Part shown: positions 13,035 through 25,806 of the stretch, in pieces
Layout: each line of letters starts with the position of its first letter
Numbering within the stretch: the stretch's first letter is position 1
DNA from: Isoetes taiwanensis
Lineage: Eukaryota > Streptophyta > Lycopodiopsida > Isoetales > Isoetaceae
DNA: 64,000 nucleotides
Direction of reading: 5' to 3'
NCBI GenBank assembly: GCA_021234155.1
Contig: JAJEKV010000037.1
Location: 2,720,631-2,784,630, forward strand
Translations under genes and position numbers: made by a program
The notes under the pieces: model-generated
Seen by the model: the letters and a program-made list of their open reading frames with translations, nothing else
Told to the model about the DNA's origin: nothing
Databases searched by the model: none

Positions 13035-14673
13035 TACGTTTCCAAGTATTTATACTTGTGATGATAAATATATCACACATCACCCAAGATGTATACTTAC
13101 CATGGGGTATGGTAACCTAGGGGTTGACTTAAAAGGATTAAATTAGCTATGCTAATTTAATTATTAAGGATACAACCTATAATTAAGGAATTAATATGTA
13201 AAAGGGATAATTACACTATGGTTTGGGAAGGTGCCACTTCTGGCCAAAAATCGATCAAGCAACATGGTGATGCTAATTGAGGGCATCAAGGTGGATCACT
13301 ACCCCAGCACGCCTATAATCTCCATCAGAGGAGTGGAGCTCACCTTTGGAGGAGCCGAGCGCCTACCTACCTTGCTGCCGAGCCACCTTCACCCAACTGA
13401 GCCACTCTTGCCTAGCATCGCACTGTAGCCGAGCTAAACGCCAAGTCCTAAGAAGATGGAAGTGCTTCAACTATAACGTCCAAAGCAGGAACTCTGTAGG
13501 TAGCTGATAGGTTGATATTCTAGGTAGCCTTTGGGCACTTGCTGTGTTGTTTTTGCCCTGCTCTCTCCTCGGTGGTTTTACTCGTAGGAGCCAAACCTTG
13601 GTTGTAAAGGTAAGTTCTCTTTATATTCCACATTCTAGTTTTGCTCAGAAGCGATGGATTGATAGTTCTTTGCATAGTATTACTCCGAAATGGGGAAATA
13701 AGGGGGTAGAGACCTCTCCGGAAGCTCATGTATGATGGGGTATGCCCTTGTGATAGAGCCCCAGAATATTCCCATTAAATGTGCCCGTGGCACAAGAGCC
13801 CACCGGTCATAGATGCTGGGTGGACCTGCTTAGCACCCGATAAGGAACACAAAGGGCTAAGGGAGGTGGGGCCCTGCACCCAACATAAAAGGCTCCCGAG
13901 ACTCCTACAAGAGCTAGACCCCGAGAAGCCTGGCCAATGAGGGCCTGTGTATGGGTCCCACACTCCCTGGTGTAGTGGGTGGACCTCGTATGGGGCACCT
14001 TTGCACTTGGTGCAGATTTAGGGTGAGTAAGTTCTGCACGGAGCGCGGGTCACGACAAGCAGACGTAGATTCTAGCTCACCCATGGAACCATCACAGGAT
14101 TCCGAAGGGGACGCCGACCCGCCCCATCTGGACCGGCCTATGAACCCCGAGTAGGCTCGCCAAGGGTGATGCCTCAGCCTGCTTCCTGGCTATAGCGGCT
14201 TACACTGCACTGACCCATCTCGCAGTGTGCACAGGAGGGGCTGATGAGGACAACCCTAGCCAATGTTCTACGCCTTCACCAACGCCATGTCAAGATCTCT
14301 GGCCTCATGATCTCTTGAGACCTAGCCGTCACCGATCCTCACCAGAGTCCGAGTCAAACCATGGTTTGGGGTGTTTTCCTCTTAGTATTAAATGCATTCT
14401 TTGGGTCGCTGGTATTTGATGATGCGCCACCCTTCGGTGGTGGCTATTTATATGTGATTTATGCTGGCGCGCCAACCCTGTATTCACGCCTGGCCACTAG
14501 GAGCCCCATTGAAGGCGTAATGAATGACCCTCTGCGGTCCTTCACCGAGCCGCCTATTATAGACGCCCGGAAGTCGTACCTGGAGGGCCCCGCCGCGGGC
14601 GAAGTTGGTCGCCATGGAGGGAAAGTCCTCAGCGTATACCGCCCCAGGGTCGATATGTTCGGGGAGCTGGCCA
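13035..14673 (+). repeat. 5' LTR of the degenerate chromovirus
   Basis: Aligns end to end with 24,149-25,806. Shared landmarks include caagtatttatac at the start, the ttaaattagctatgctaatttaatt block, ggtaagttctctttatattcc, ggggaaataaggggg(t)agagacc, and gccccagggtcgata close to the end. The right end is set at the last shared bases, ggagc...cca. The first bases (tacgtttcc) differ from the tgtgacgctc of the 3' copy, so the left terminus is damaged. Confidence 0.85.
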
Positions 14674-14704
14674 TAAGCAGAAATGTGAGTCGATTTCTAA
14701 GTAC

Positions 14705-14715
14705 TGGAATCATAG
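14705..14715 (+). other. Candidate primer-binding site (weak)
   Basis: tggaatcatag matches the usual initiator-Met tRNA complement tggtatcagag at 9 of 11 positions. It lies about 30 bp beyond the last base shared with the 3' LTR. Either the LTR really ends near 14,702 and the 3' LTR has lost its tip, or the match is chance. Confidence 0.35.
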
Positions 14716-14719
14716 TGAC

Positions 14720-17700
14720 TGACTAAACCCAACTCGCTAGTTCTAGAAGTTAGGAGAGAGAGTTTAAGCAAGAGCATTGTTTAAGTCTTGATGTTTGATT
14801 TAGTGCTAGGTTAATGTAATAGATCAGAATTCTTAAGAAGTTCTGGGCCGACCGAAGACCCAAGTTTAGAAGAGCTATAACTTTTTGTAGGTAAAATGGA
14901 TGAAGGCTAAAACGTCTAATGGACGCAAGTAATCTCAAATACCCTAGGGGCACGCCTCCCGAGAAGTTAAAAGGACAACAGCTCGCGAAAATGAAAAAGG
15001 GCGCCAGTTGCATTCGCAGGTGTTTCTTTTGAAAATAAAGCCGTATAGCAACGAGCCATATTTGCCGCGCCGTATTTTTATAATGCCACTCGCTTAAAAT
15101 TTTTATAAAAAATAAATATTTTTTGAAAATTTTAATAAAAAGTTAAAAGTTAAAATTTGAATCTTTGAAATATATTTTTGGGCGCAGGCTTTCTCCTCAG
15201 CACCTTTTCCATAGCCACGGGACTTAAGCTCCAAACTCGCCATAGCCGACTCTCCACGCCTCCCCCAGACCGCCCTACACCTAGTGCCCTACTTACTCCT
15301 TAGCTACCGGCCCCTACTTGCTTGAGCCTCATCTTCCTCCCCTCCCCTCACGTTTCATAAGACAACCATGCCGCTTAAGCCAACCGTGGACTTGAAGTTA
15401 TTGAGCTGTGATTCCGCTTATTTACGCCTCAGCCGAGCACCTCGCCGCATCAAGACCTCTATGATGGATACCTCATTCTTGACCTTTTCACAAGCACTTT
15501 GTCGAAAATGGTTTGTGTCCCCCACCCTATCTTCCACTTCAACGAGCCGCTTCTCGTTTTAATGAAGCCACGACTATACCTCGCGGGAGCAAATTCTTAA
15601 TCGCCCATGGGCCGGTTGTTTATCCCTCGCCAGTGACCGTATGACGACTTCCGCCGAGCTTGTTCCTAATGAAGCCCGATCATGCATCTTGCGAGGGAAG
15701 ACTTGCGCTAGAGCAGCCGCTGCTCCACCGCATAAGAATGGACCGCTTTTATTACTTGGGAAAGGTCGTGGTACTCACATACCAGAATGGCTCTTAATCT
15801 TCCTACCTTCTCTTGGAATGAAAGCCTAATGCCTTCATTTTGAAAAATAAACTCCGCCAAGGTTTAGCCAATGCCACCGAATCCATCCAAGAAGACATGT
15901 AACGCACGACCCATCACACCCAGATTGCCTACCGAAGCCATTGATTCGTCGACCCCTTCCAAATGCTTGTACTGAGGATCAGCCAGAATTTAAACTCAAT
16001 TCCAAGGTTCCAAGTTTTATGATCCTCGCCTTCAGAGGCCAATGGTGACTTCTACCTCGTCAACTTTTCAAAGGACGCTAACCTTGCTACACTAAAGTTT
16101 GTATGCCCAAGGACCTCCAAATTGCAATTTAAGGATCCGGTGGAGTTTCTTGACAAGGCGATAGTCCTTCAAGTATTTTTGTAACTTATTCATGTATCAA
16201 TCCCATTTTGGGCTGTGAATATAAAAGTAGTTTTTTTTTGGAAAATATATTGTTAATTAAATAATAATTTTAATAATAACTTTTGGGGGAAACGTACAAA
16301 AGTATAAACCCCTTTTTACACAGGTTTCATTTTCTCCTCTCCTTACTCTCAGCTTCTTCCCTCCCTCCTGCTCTTCTTACTCTTCATGGCTCGCCTAACC
16401 CTCGGCAGCTACAGCGGGTACTTAGATTCGGAGAGCATTGGGACCCTACTGCCTTTGATCTTCTTTCACCCTACTCTGCTTCAGCAGTAGATCTTATCTC
16501 CAACATGTGGCCATCCTATTATGCCGCTTCCTCGGCCTCTATTGTGAGGAGATTGTACCAGACAAGCATAATGAAGTATCTACGAGCAAATTTTATCTGA
16601 CTCCCCACACCCCTCGCAGACTGCATGTTAGGGGTGATGAGCATGCCCGGCACGTCATCAAAGGCATCGTGACGGCGCAGGCACCTAATTCTTCCTTCCT
16701 ATTGCCAAGCAATAGATCGAAATTTGTTTTGAGGTCCGACTTGGTAATCAAATATCATGGACCAAGACATAGAGGATGAGGAGATTCCTCACGAGCATTC
16801 TTCTACCCTCCTCCGACCTAAGATGACGGTCGCTAACGAAAGGTGATTTTGTAAGGTGGAAGGAACTTGCCGTAAGCCCCTACCAGCCGACAGAAGCCCT
16901 CAAGCTCGGCGCGGGTTAAACTCTTTCCAAGTAGTGACTTTGAATGACCAAGAGTACCTCGATCTTTGGAGGATATCATATGGGTCACTTGTTCTTACTG
17001 AACCGCAGTTGTGCAAATAGAGAGATTCTCTATGACCTTTAAGTGAGTATTGCCAAGATGACTTCATCGACTTCACTACACCTGCTTGTGCAACCCAAGC
17101 ACTGTAGAGAGCCCATTGGCATATCAGCCCCGAGGAGCCCGCTGAGACCTTTCCGCCACTCGGCCGCCCTACCGAGTGACACACCCCGCACTTCCGTAAG
17201 AGCAGCTATGTCCCACACTACTATATCTCTCGGATCCGCTTTTGCAAATCACCATGGAGAGGATCGTGATGAGGAAGACCTTTGGGACAATTGCCAAGGT
17301 CAGCCTTTTAAGGATGACAGATCAAGAAGAAGAGGAGAAACTCCCATCAATTTGGAAAAGGAAGTTTAAAACCTCCAATCGACCCTCACAAAGTTAGGGC
17401 AATGGGCAACCATGTGGGTCTCGATTCTTTCTCTCCTGCCTCCCGCCAAGGAGAGGTGCTATTTTTCTCCAAGAACCTAGGCCTTTTCCTCTCGAAGCTT
17501 CTTGGTGGGCGCCCGGAAGCCATATCCACTTCCCCGGCCATAAGAAGATTGACTATCACGCTACCACCATTATTTTGGTCCGTGAGGAGTATTTGGCTAG
17601 CAAAGATTGGGGGACGGAAGGTTGGCGCTAACATGCGCCTCTGTGGCTCGCTACTTGCTTAAAGACTCCCAGGCAGCAGCTCGAGCCGCCTCTTTCTCGC

Positions 17701-19190
17701 TAGCCCTTAGCGCCACTTTGATGCTATCGCCCACCTCCTCACCAATGGACGTAAGACGCAGGACCTAGCTCCTAAATAATTGTACTCATGTATTTTGCAT
17801 TTGAAATAGTCAGATAATTTTCAGCTGAAGAATGTCTTGTTTAAGGAGCATATCACTTCTTGTGATGTGTTATCCTTTATGGTTACCGGCTTATTGTAGC
17901 ACCAATACATAATGCCAATATAATTTTGAATCGCTTCTTCCATGACGAGTCATTACGCCTCCCCGAATTGTTGGTACTTATATACCTATTCCGCCGCTTT
18001 TAAGAAACACCGAGGAGTAATGGGCGAGAGGATCACAGCACGATATTGAGGGATGACCAAGGACCCCCTAACAAGATTACTACCAAAGATACTCAGCGAA
18101 GTATCCGAACGAAAGTTTAATTTATGGGATGGAGGAACCTCGCAGAGCTTAAGAACTTTTTATGATCCGCATAAGGGGATGGAGAAGTTATCATCCCCTT
18201 CCTCGAACGGGCCTTCGATGATCCAAATGGACCCTTCCGCCAGACATGGGACTACCGAATATGTCCGTATTACGAAGCTTCGAGGATGCCAATGACCACC
18301 TCTCGCAAATCTTTCTATTTAATTCACGAGGTTTTCAACCTCCTCATATTATTAGCCCCACTTGGGATTATCAACCCAAGATATCCGGAAGCTTAGGCAC
18401 GCGCAAGCTCCGTCCGAGCCGCGGCGTGAGAGTGTGCGCTTATTCCTGGGCCATGTATCCCTTTGCAAACCCCTGCCTGGATCCTCCCAAATTTTGTGTT
18501 CCTATGTTTCAAGATGGCTAAGAAAATGGCCTCAGACAGTCCACTTATGTAATATTATATAACTATAAGTTTATAACTACTTCCAAAGATGAACTTCTCA
18601 GAATGTAATCGCTACTGCATGTGTAATTAAAAATTCGCCGCTTTATGCGGTTCACTTTGTTTTCTCGACATTACCTAAAATGATCTTGGCTGTGATAATT
18701 TATTGTTACTCTAATTTTTCTTATATCATCTCTATGGTTAATATAGACGGCAATCTAACACCGCGCATAATCTCAAACGCTAACACCAACAAGAATTGAT
18801 GTTGATGAAAAGACAACTAGGCTTAATTACAAAGTTTATGTGTTGCATGCTAACCCACCACAAGATGTACAAGAAGACGGACCGAGCTACTCCTCCGCTG
18901 TCACTTAGTCCACTCCACACGCTAGCCTCAGTTCCCCACTCACCTAACCAGCCCCAGACTACATTTCTAAGAGGGCTCCACTCTAAACGCCGACTCGAGT
19001 TCTCTAGAGACAAGTACACCTCTTCAAAATCACACTTCAAGAAAATAACCTAATCGCCTGATCATCTCGTGACCATACAAAGCGCCGAGATAAGGAGTAC
19101 CGCGAAGACGCTGATATGCCTATAACTAGCATCCGAAGAATAGAAAATTGGCCCAATTTGATGGGAAATCTAGAGGCTGGGATTGAATGC
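14720..19190 (+). other. Unassigned internal region of the degenerate chromovirus
   Basis: About 4.5 kb between the 5' LTR and the first recognisable gag. It holds several open frames of 60-120 codons (for example 16,283-16,600, 16,507-16,779 and 17,043-17,369) that I do not recognise. They may be remnants of the N-terminal gag, of an extra ORF, or of a nested insertion. An AT-rich segment near 15,090-15,180 and a T-run/AT segment at 16,190-16,290 look noncoding. No protein motif is visible. Confidence 0.4.
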
Positions 19191-19910
19191 CGGTAATCCC
19201 GGGTTGACTAAATGAAGGAGTTCGAGTCCCATGGCATGACGTAGCGATACGTGAAAGGCTGCCACCACAAACCTACCGAAATGCCTGCATTTGCAGAAGG
19301 GCTATGCCGCAGCCAACATCTGGACAGAGTAGATGCAACTTCGCCGTAAAGTTTGCCAAGGCCTTCAAGTCGATTATGTGCCCTCAGCACACACAACGCC
19401 AACAGATCCGTACTTTCTACGCATTGGAGCAAAAAGTATGTCCGCATGTGCTTACACCTGAGCTTATGTACCGGGAGGCTATATGTGTACCGGCATGAAT
19501 GAGAAAAGGGTGCGGAAGGCTATATTGAGGGATTGGCACCATCAATCAAACGGATGGTTAAGGCTATAGACCCAAAATCAGCTGCAGAGGCCGAGGCTAA
19601 AGCATTGAGCTTCGAGAGACACACCATGAACCAAGAGTATCCACGCCCCGGCCTCTACTCACAGCACCCGCCAGTCTCATTAATCTTTACAAACCCCGGC
19701 CGCTAAGTCCTGACCCTCTCAATCGTAACTCCTACTACCATGAGAAGAAAGTCGCTTTTAGCACGCCGTGATATGCATAATGCCGTAAGGAAGTTCTGAG
19801 CTCTTACAAATTCATTCCTAAAGAGGTCGTGAGAACAGTTCGTACGAGATAAGGCATGCTGGCTGTGTGGGAGGAGGCTCCGGACACTTCATGCTAATTG
19901 TCCATATGTT
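19190..19910 (+). pseudogene. Chromovirus gag remnant with zinc knuckle
   Basis: Pieces in shifting frames match the retrotransposon gag region: an EGLAPSIKRMVKAIDPKS-like segment near 19,525-19,580, followed by an alanine/glutamate-rich helix (SAAEAEAKALSFERH). Near 19,858-19,905 a CWLCG...GHF..NCP pattern fits a CCHC zinc knuckle (C-x2-C...H-x4-C) once a 1-bp frame change inside it is allowed. Gag would form the particle and bind RNA. It lies just ahead of RT, as expected. Not functional as written. Confidence 0.6.
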
Positions 19911-20689
19911 ACTCAGACGCTCTGGGGCCTGGCCATGGCCGACCCCGACATTGGGACGTAACTTGAGTCAATAACATTACTCATCGATGAGGACGCCTCG
20001 TAGCACATTCACTAAGGCTCTATATCCTTGCAAATTTATAGAAACCTAAGAATGCTCTAAAGTCACCACATTATTTCCACCATAGGCCAAGTAGACAGTA
20101 GCCTTTTGTAATTTTATGGATACCTAGAGTACATTATAATTTTGCTTCTCCTAGAATGGCTCCAGTCCTACAACTGAAACCCTAAGGTCAATGCATCGAG
20201 GCCTCGCTACTTTAGCCGCTGGTGGTTAGACATACTCATGGTCGTCGCGATCAATCTTAAGATGCAGCTTGCCAGCGCACTAGCTTGCTACAGTGGGTGC
20301 CGAAAATAATGGATATTGGCAAATACGAATTCTCATTGTTGGAATGGAATTCTGGCATTCTAAAGCCAACATAGATCAAGTAGAAGAGAGAAGTTACCTT
20401 CAACGCAGCCTAATGGAGCCCAAGGTGAACTATAAAAAGGTGAACCATTCAACCCTATCATGTAGTCTATGTCCATCCGGGACAGCTAGATAAAGCTATA
20501 CGCTAGCAAAAAGCTTCTCAAGTATTAGACTTGTTTCCATCGAAGTTAGATGCTAAGCAAAAAAAAACCAAGTAATTCCAACACCTTGCCACGGGATTGC
20601 CAGATTCTCCATGAATTTAGCTTATCTTTTCCTGCATTTAGATCCGTAAGCTTCTCCTTTTAGGGTAGAATGTGAGATAGCTTTAGAGC

Positions 20690-21960
20690 CGTACCAAGCC
20701 TACCAAAGAAGGCCTGCATCGCATGAGCCCCGTAGCTAAGTGTGAGCTTAAGAAGCAACTTCAAGAGCTACTACAAACCTAGGTTTTATTCACCTACGCT
20801 TTTTACTCTTATTCTTTTGTAAAGAAAAAGGATCTAGGCTCCTTGAGAATGTGTGTGTATTGATATCGCAACTCAACAAGCATACCATCAAGAATCGCTT
20901 ATGCTTTGCCGAAAAGGATGATCTAATGGATCAGCTTGGTAAGGCCAAGTATTTTCAAAATTGATCTTCGCCGATATCATCGATATGATTAAAGAGGAGG
21001 ACATCCATAAATCTGCTTTTCAAGACTAGATATGGGCATTATGAGCTACCGCTATGCCTTTCTGATTAATCCAATGCCCTCAAGAACGCTTATGCGTTAA
21101 TGAATGATGTTTTCCACAATAGCTTCTTGATGATTTTGTTGTTATTTTCTTTTGACGCATTATCTCCCTATCTACGAAGACTCTAGAAGAGCATGAGAAA
21201 CATCTTAAATTGGCCCTACAAAAGCTAAGACGCCATCAGGCTTTTGCCAAGTTCTCTGGCGCAAGTTTGCCACCCAAAGGCTGATTATTTGGGCCATATC
21301 GCTTCGGGCAGAGGGAATTGCTACGTGACTGCAAGAAAATAGAGGCCGTAAGGGAATGGCCTATTCCAGAAATGTCTCCCAGGTCCCAAGTTTTGGGATT
21401 AGCAGATACTATCGAAAGTTTGTAAAGCGATGGTAGCGATTGCAGCACCTCTTACAAACTTTACAAAGCATGAGAAGGTGAAGGATTGGATGGAGCACCT
21501 GAAGACTAAGGTTCAGTGGAAGTTTCCAAAGAAATTTTGTAAAGATGCCTTAACGCCGCGATCCGCTCTCACGCTGTCTCGATCCTCGGCTAAGGATAAA
21601 CTAGTGGCCACGTATGCCACCAAATTGCCACCGTGGAGTCCTCGGATGCAAGAGGGGAGGGTTATTGCTCTGGTGATTCAAAGAAGATGAACGAGACAAT
21701 ATATCCTACCCATGATCGAATTGTTAGTTTGTTCATGCTTTAAGTGTAATATGGAGACACTACTCTTTGGTAGAAGATTCCAGCTTGGACACCTGATCAC
21801 CAAAGTCTCTCAAGTATTTATCCACCCAACCGAACCTCAACCTCCTACGAGGAGATGGATGAATTTCTGAAGAATATGATTTTGAGATCATGTATAAGCT
21901 CCTGAAAGCACAATGGTTATGATGCATTGTCACTATATCCCTTGGTAACCCTAACCCATT
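20690..21960 (+). pseudogene. Chromovirus reverse transcriptase-RNase H remnant
   Basis: Frame-shifted pieces follow the gypsy RT order: YRMSPVAKCELKKQL and LQELL near 20,725-20,780, a VKKKDLGSLRMCV segment near 20,820-20,860, LNKHTIKNRL near 20,873-20,905, DQLGKAKYFSKIDLR near 20,930-20,975, and GHYELPLCLSD near 21,035-21,065. A degraded LDDFVVIF segment, which would carry the catalytic aspartates, lies near 21,125-21,150. RNase H pieces follow: AIAAPLTNFTKHEKV near 21,436-21,480, and an EFLKN..D segment near 21,855-21,890. At least ten breaks separate these pieces. Confidence 0.75.
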
Positions 21961-22199
21961 GTAATGTAATTCTACACTCACAAGTGAGTTTGGGAAATGT
22001 GAGGAATGTACCTTGGCCACATCCCGCAAGTTCTCGCGGAAATTTGGGCTGAAGTTTCTGAGTAAGGAGGCACGCGACGTATAAAGTTAGAACGCCAAGA
22101 TTTTCGCTCATATAAGAAAGACTCAGTTGTTATATCACAAAGATAAGTTGTGTGTACCGACTTCCTGAAAGTGCTTAAGTTAATCCTCCATGACACACA

Positions 22200-23440
22200 C
22201 AAATGTTCTATAGCTGGACATGCGGTGGTTTATGAAGACCCATTTTAAAATCCGCCTATTACTTTTGGCCTCTCATGAAGTAAAGATATTGCTAGATACA
22301 TTAAGCGCTGTCGCGTGTCAAAGAAACCAAGCAAGTGAAAGCAACTAAGAGTTCCGTGAGAGCTACAACCTCCGGATGTGCCCAACGCGAAAGTGGGAAG
22401 TAATAACTATGGATTTCATTGTGGGCCTACCTAACTCTCCGTGGCTATGATGCACTAATGGTGGTCGCCGACAAATTGTCAAAATGGCTCACTTCTGCCA
22501 TGTCGCACTGACCGACACCGCTTTCGACACCGCCTGTTTTCGCAAGTGAAAGGAGATCTTCGTGTTGCACGGAATGCCACTTCTGCTATTGTATCCTCGG
22601 GACAGAGACTCTAAATTTGTAAGTGCATTCGAAAGATTTCTTCACCACCATCCGCACTACTAAGCTTGCTATGAAAGGGCTGTTATATCATCCCTATTGT
22701 GATGGTCGACAGAAAGGCATTCAATCGTGATATAGAGGATATGCTACGGTTATGTGTGGAGTAAGCAATCCCAATGGGCTGGACTATATTTATCCGTAGA
22801 GTTTGCCTATAATAAAGATGAAAATGTGAGTCTTCCGTAATGTCTCCTTTCATGATAAATTATGGTTACTTCAATGCCTTACTCGGCTACGGCACAACCC
22901 CCGTCGAAGTGGAGGTTTCTCAACAACTCCTCCCGAGATGCAAAGCTTTGGTCGGGCGAAGTACGGGTTACTTGTTAGTCGCGACGCTAGCCGCCAAGAG
23001 TGTAGCCGAGGCTAATGTGACTTCTACGAGTCTTCCAAAGTGTGAATCTGGCTTTGGCTTAAGATTAAGGTAAAACAAGCCGCTTAAGATTGGTAACCGC
23101 GAAAAGCTAGCACCCGATGGGCCGGGTCGCTCACATCATCAACGATTGGGGAGCAAGCATATCGCTTGGATTTGCTACCCCTCGCTTGAAGATCCACAAG
23201 GTCTTTCATGTGAGTCTTCTAAAGCAAAGACACCCCGCATCCGTATGCATTCGATACACCCACCACTTGAAAATGACAGTAAGAGCATTTAGATATAGTG
23301 CCCAAGCTCTTTCTTGATCGAAAGCATAAGGCATCGAGGACCTGTGATGTCGGGCAATACTTGGTCAAGTGGGAAACACCTGCCACCGAGGATGCTACGC
23401 GGGTGATGGAAACGTAATCTTGAGAAGCACTATCCTGACT
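22200..23440 (+). pseudogene. Chromovirus integrase and chromodomain remnant
   Basis: Matches in order: DIARYIKRCRVCQ of the HHCC zinc domain near 22,275-22,325, WEVITMDFIVGLPNS near 22,396-22,438 carrying the first catalytic Asp, a degraded second Asp (YPRDRDSKF) near 22,595-22,620, and SVEFAYN near 22,795-22,815. The chromodomain piece QYLVKWETPATEDAT lies at about 23,357-23,401. Integrase inserts the cDNA, and the chromodomain is known in this clade to bind modified histone H3 in heterochromatin. Frames are broken throughout. It aligns with the fragment at 7,380-8,600. Confidence 0.75.
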
Positions 23441-24133
23441 TCATGCCAATCTCAAGCGTCAGCATTCATCAACGATGCTAATAACCCCGCCCCCAGTAGC
23501 TTCAAGGCTTGATTCGCCGAGAATCAAGCAAGAGAGGGTAGATGTATCGTGAGTTAACAACCGCTATCGGCGATGGGATCACCGTGTTCCCAGACGGGTG
23601 TACCGCCGATGTGGACGCATCAGCGAATCAGCTTTGTAAAGCATGTAGTTCATAGCCGCATTCATCTTGGCTATAATAATAGAACTTGGCTATTCCTTAC
23701 GCCGCAATGAATTAAGTAACCATAGGCATGATAGGTTCCTTGTAGATAAATTTCTTTTATTTCTTATGTGGGGTGGACCCTTCACACAACCTAATTGTTT
23801 ATCTTATATAAACTGATATATTCACATGTGTGCCAAGAGCAAGTAAAGACGTGACCTGCCCATGTATGTAGGGTTGCCGATGACCGACTTTTCCAAAATT
23901 TCTATCGTGGCTTACATGCGCTCTTCTCAAGTACTCTCGGAGACGGATATTGGACTTCGGCCCTTGAACATGCTGTTGGTGATAATCATGTGAATCGCAT
24001 CTCCTAAGCTTAAACTGCTTTTAAACTTTAAGGCTTTTAATATATTACTTTCTGAAATAAGGAATTACCTTCCTTCATAATCTCATTTACTACATTTGTA
24101 TCTAACTCCAATGCCAGGACAAGATAATTCTAA

Positions 24134-24148
24134 GGAGATAGGGGAGAA
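24134..24148 (+). other. Polypurine tract of the degenerate chromovirus
   Basis: The purine run aggagataggggagaa directly precedes the tgtgacgctc start of the 3' LTR, the expected site of plus-strand priming. Confidence 0.7.
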
Positions 24149-25806
24149 TGTGACGCTCAAGTATTTATACCTTATAATGTGATAAATATATTGACACGCC
24201 ACCCAAGCATGCATATCGCCACCATGGGGTATGGTAACCTAGGGGTTGGATCTAAAGGGATTAAATTAGCTATGCTAATTTAATTATTAAGGATAATAAC
24301 CTATAATTAAGGAATTATTATGTAAAAAGGATAATTGCTAATTATGGTTTGGGAAGCCACTTGGCCAAAATCGATCAAGCAACATGGTGATGCTAATTGA
24401 GGCATCAAGGTGGATCACTACCCCATATCAGCCATAACCCACTGAGGAGTGGAGCCACCTTGAGGAGCCGAGCCATCTACCTTGCCAAGCTGAGCCACCT
24501 TCACCTACCTCGAGCCACGCTTTGCCTTAGCACGCACTCGTGGTAGCCAGAGTTAAACGGGCCAAGTCCCAAGAAGATGGAAGTTACCAACGAGCACCAG
24601 TCCAAATAGAACTCCTGCAGGTAGCCAGTATAGGTTGATATCTCTAGGGTAGCCTCTTTGGGTACCTCTGTTGTGTTGTTTTTGCCTGCTCTCCGCGGTT
24701 TTACCGTAGGAGCCAACCCTTGGCTGTGTAAAGGTAAGTTCTCTTTATATTCCGATTCTAGTTTTGCTCGGTGAAGTGATGGATTGATAGTTCTTTGCAT
24801 AGTATTACTGAAATGGGGAAATAAGGGGGGTAGAGACCTCGAGCTCATGTATGATAGTATGTTCCTCGATAGAGCCCCTGTATTCCTATTAAATGCGGCT
24901 CGTGCACAAGAGCTCACCGTCATAGATGCTATGGATCAAAGCTTAGCACTGAGCAAGGAACACAAGGGGTGAAGTGGGAGGTGTGGGCCTGTACCTAACA
25001 TAAAGGCCGAGACTCCTGGGCTGAGCTAGACCCGAGAAGCTTGGCCACGAGGGGCTCTGCATGGTCCTGACACTCGGGTGTAGTGGTGTGACCGCATGGG
25101 GCACCTTTGCACTTTGAGTAGATTTAGGGTGAGTAAGTTCTGCACGATGCTGGGTCGCCGATGCGCACGTATTCTAGCTCACCCATGGAACCACCGTGAT
25201 CTCCGGGAAGGGGACGCTCAATTCCTCGCCTCTACTTCCATCGGGCTTCATGAACCCCGGAGAAGCCTGCAGGTGATGCCTCAGCCTGCTCTCCTGGCTA
25301 TAGCCGGCCATAGCGCGGAATTGACCCATCTCGCAAAGTAAAAGGTACGTGAGGGCGGATGGAGTGGATAACCCTAGCCAATGTTCTGGCGCCGTACCAA
25401 CGCCATGTCAAGATTCTGGCCCCGCTGATCTCTTGAGATCTAGCCACAATGATCCTCACTGAGTCCGAGCTTCCGGTAGAAACCATGGGTTTGGGGGTGT
25501 TTTCCTAGTATTAAAATGCATATTCTTTCTGGCTGCTGGTATTTGATGGATGCGCCCACCCTTCGTGGTGGTTATTTATATGTGATTTATGCTATGCGCT
25601 TAACCTCTTGTATTCACGCTCATTAATTTAGGAGCCCCATCAAGGCGTAATGTAATGACTCTCTGCGTCCTTCACTCGAAAGTGTCTTATTATAGACGGC
25701 CCCAGCCGCACGGAGGGTCTCCGCCGCGGGCGCAGTTGGTCGCCATGGGAGGGGAAAGTTCCCGTATGTATAATGGCCCCAGGGTCGATACGCTCAGGAG
25801 CCGCCA
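24149..25806 (+). repeat. 3' LTR of the degenerate chromovirus
   Basis: Begins tgtgacgctcaagtatttatac after a polypurine tract and ends ...ggagccgcca, so it has TG...CA termini. It aligns with 13,035-14,673 over its whole length. Differences between the two copies are dominated by insertions or deletions of 1-5 bases rather than by transitions. The satellite resumes immediately afterwards. Confidence 0.87.

Larger units (their letters stand above)
13035..25806 (+). mobile_element. Degenerate Ty3/gypsy chromovirus inserted into the satellite array
   Basis: About 12.8 kb, bounded by two ~1.65 kb direct repeats (13,035-14,673 and 24,149-25,806). Internal pieces in pol order are gag with a zinc knuckle, RT, RNase H, integrase and chromodomain, which is the chromovirus arrangement. 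The satellite monomer is broken at gggcttcg on the left and continues at ccacaaaac on the right, so the insertion is younger than the array. The flanks cttcg / cctcg suggest an imperfect 5-bp target duplication. All reading frames are broken by many small indels, so the element is non-autonomous as written. The internal region is longer than usual for this group. I could not assign 14.7-19.2 kb. Confidence 0.85.
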
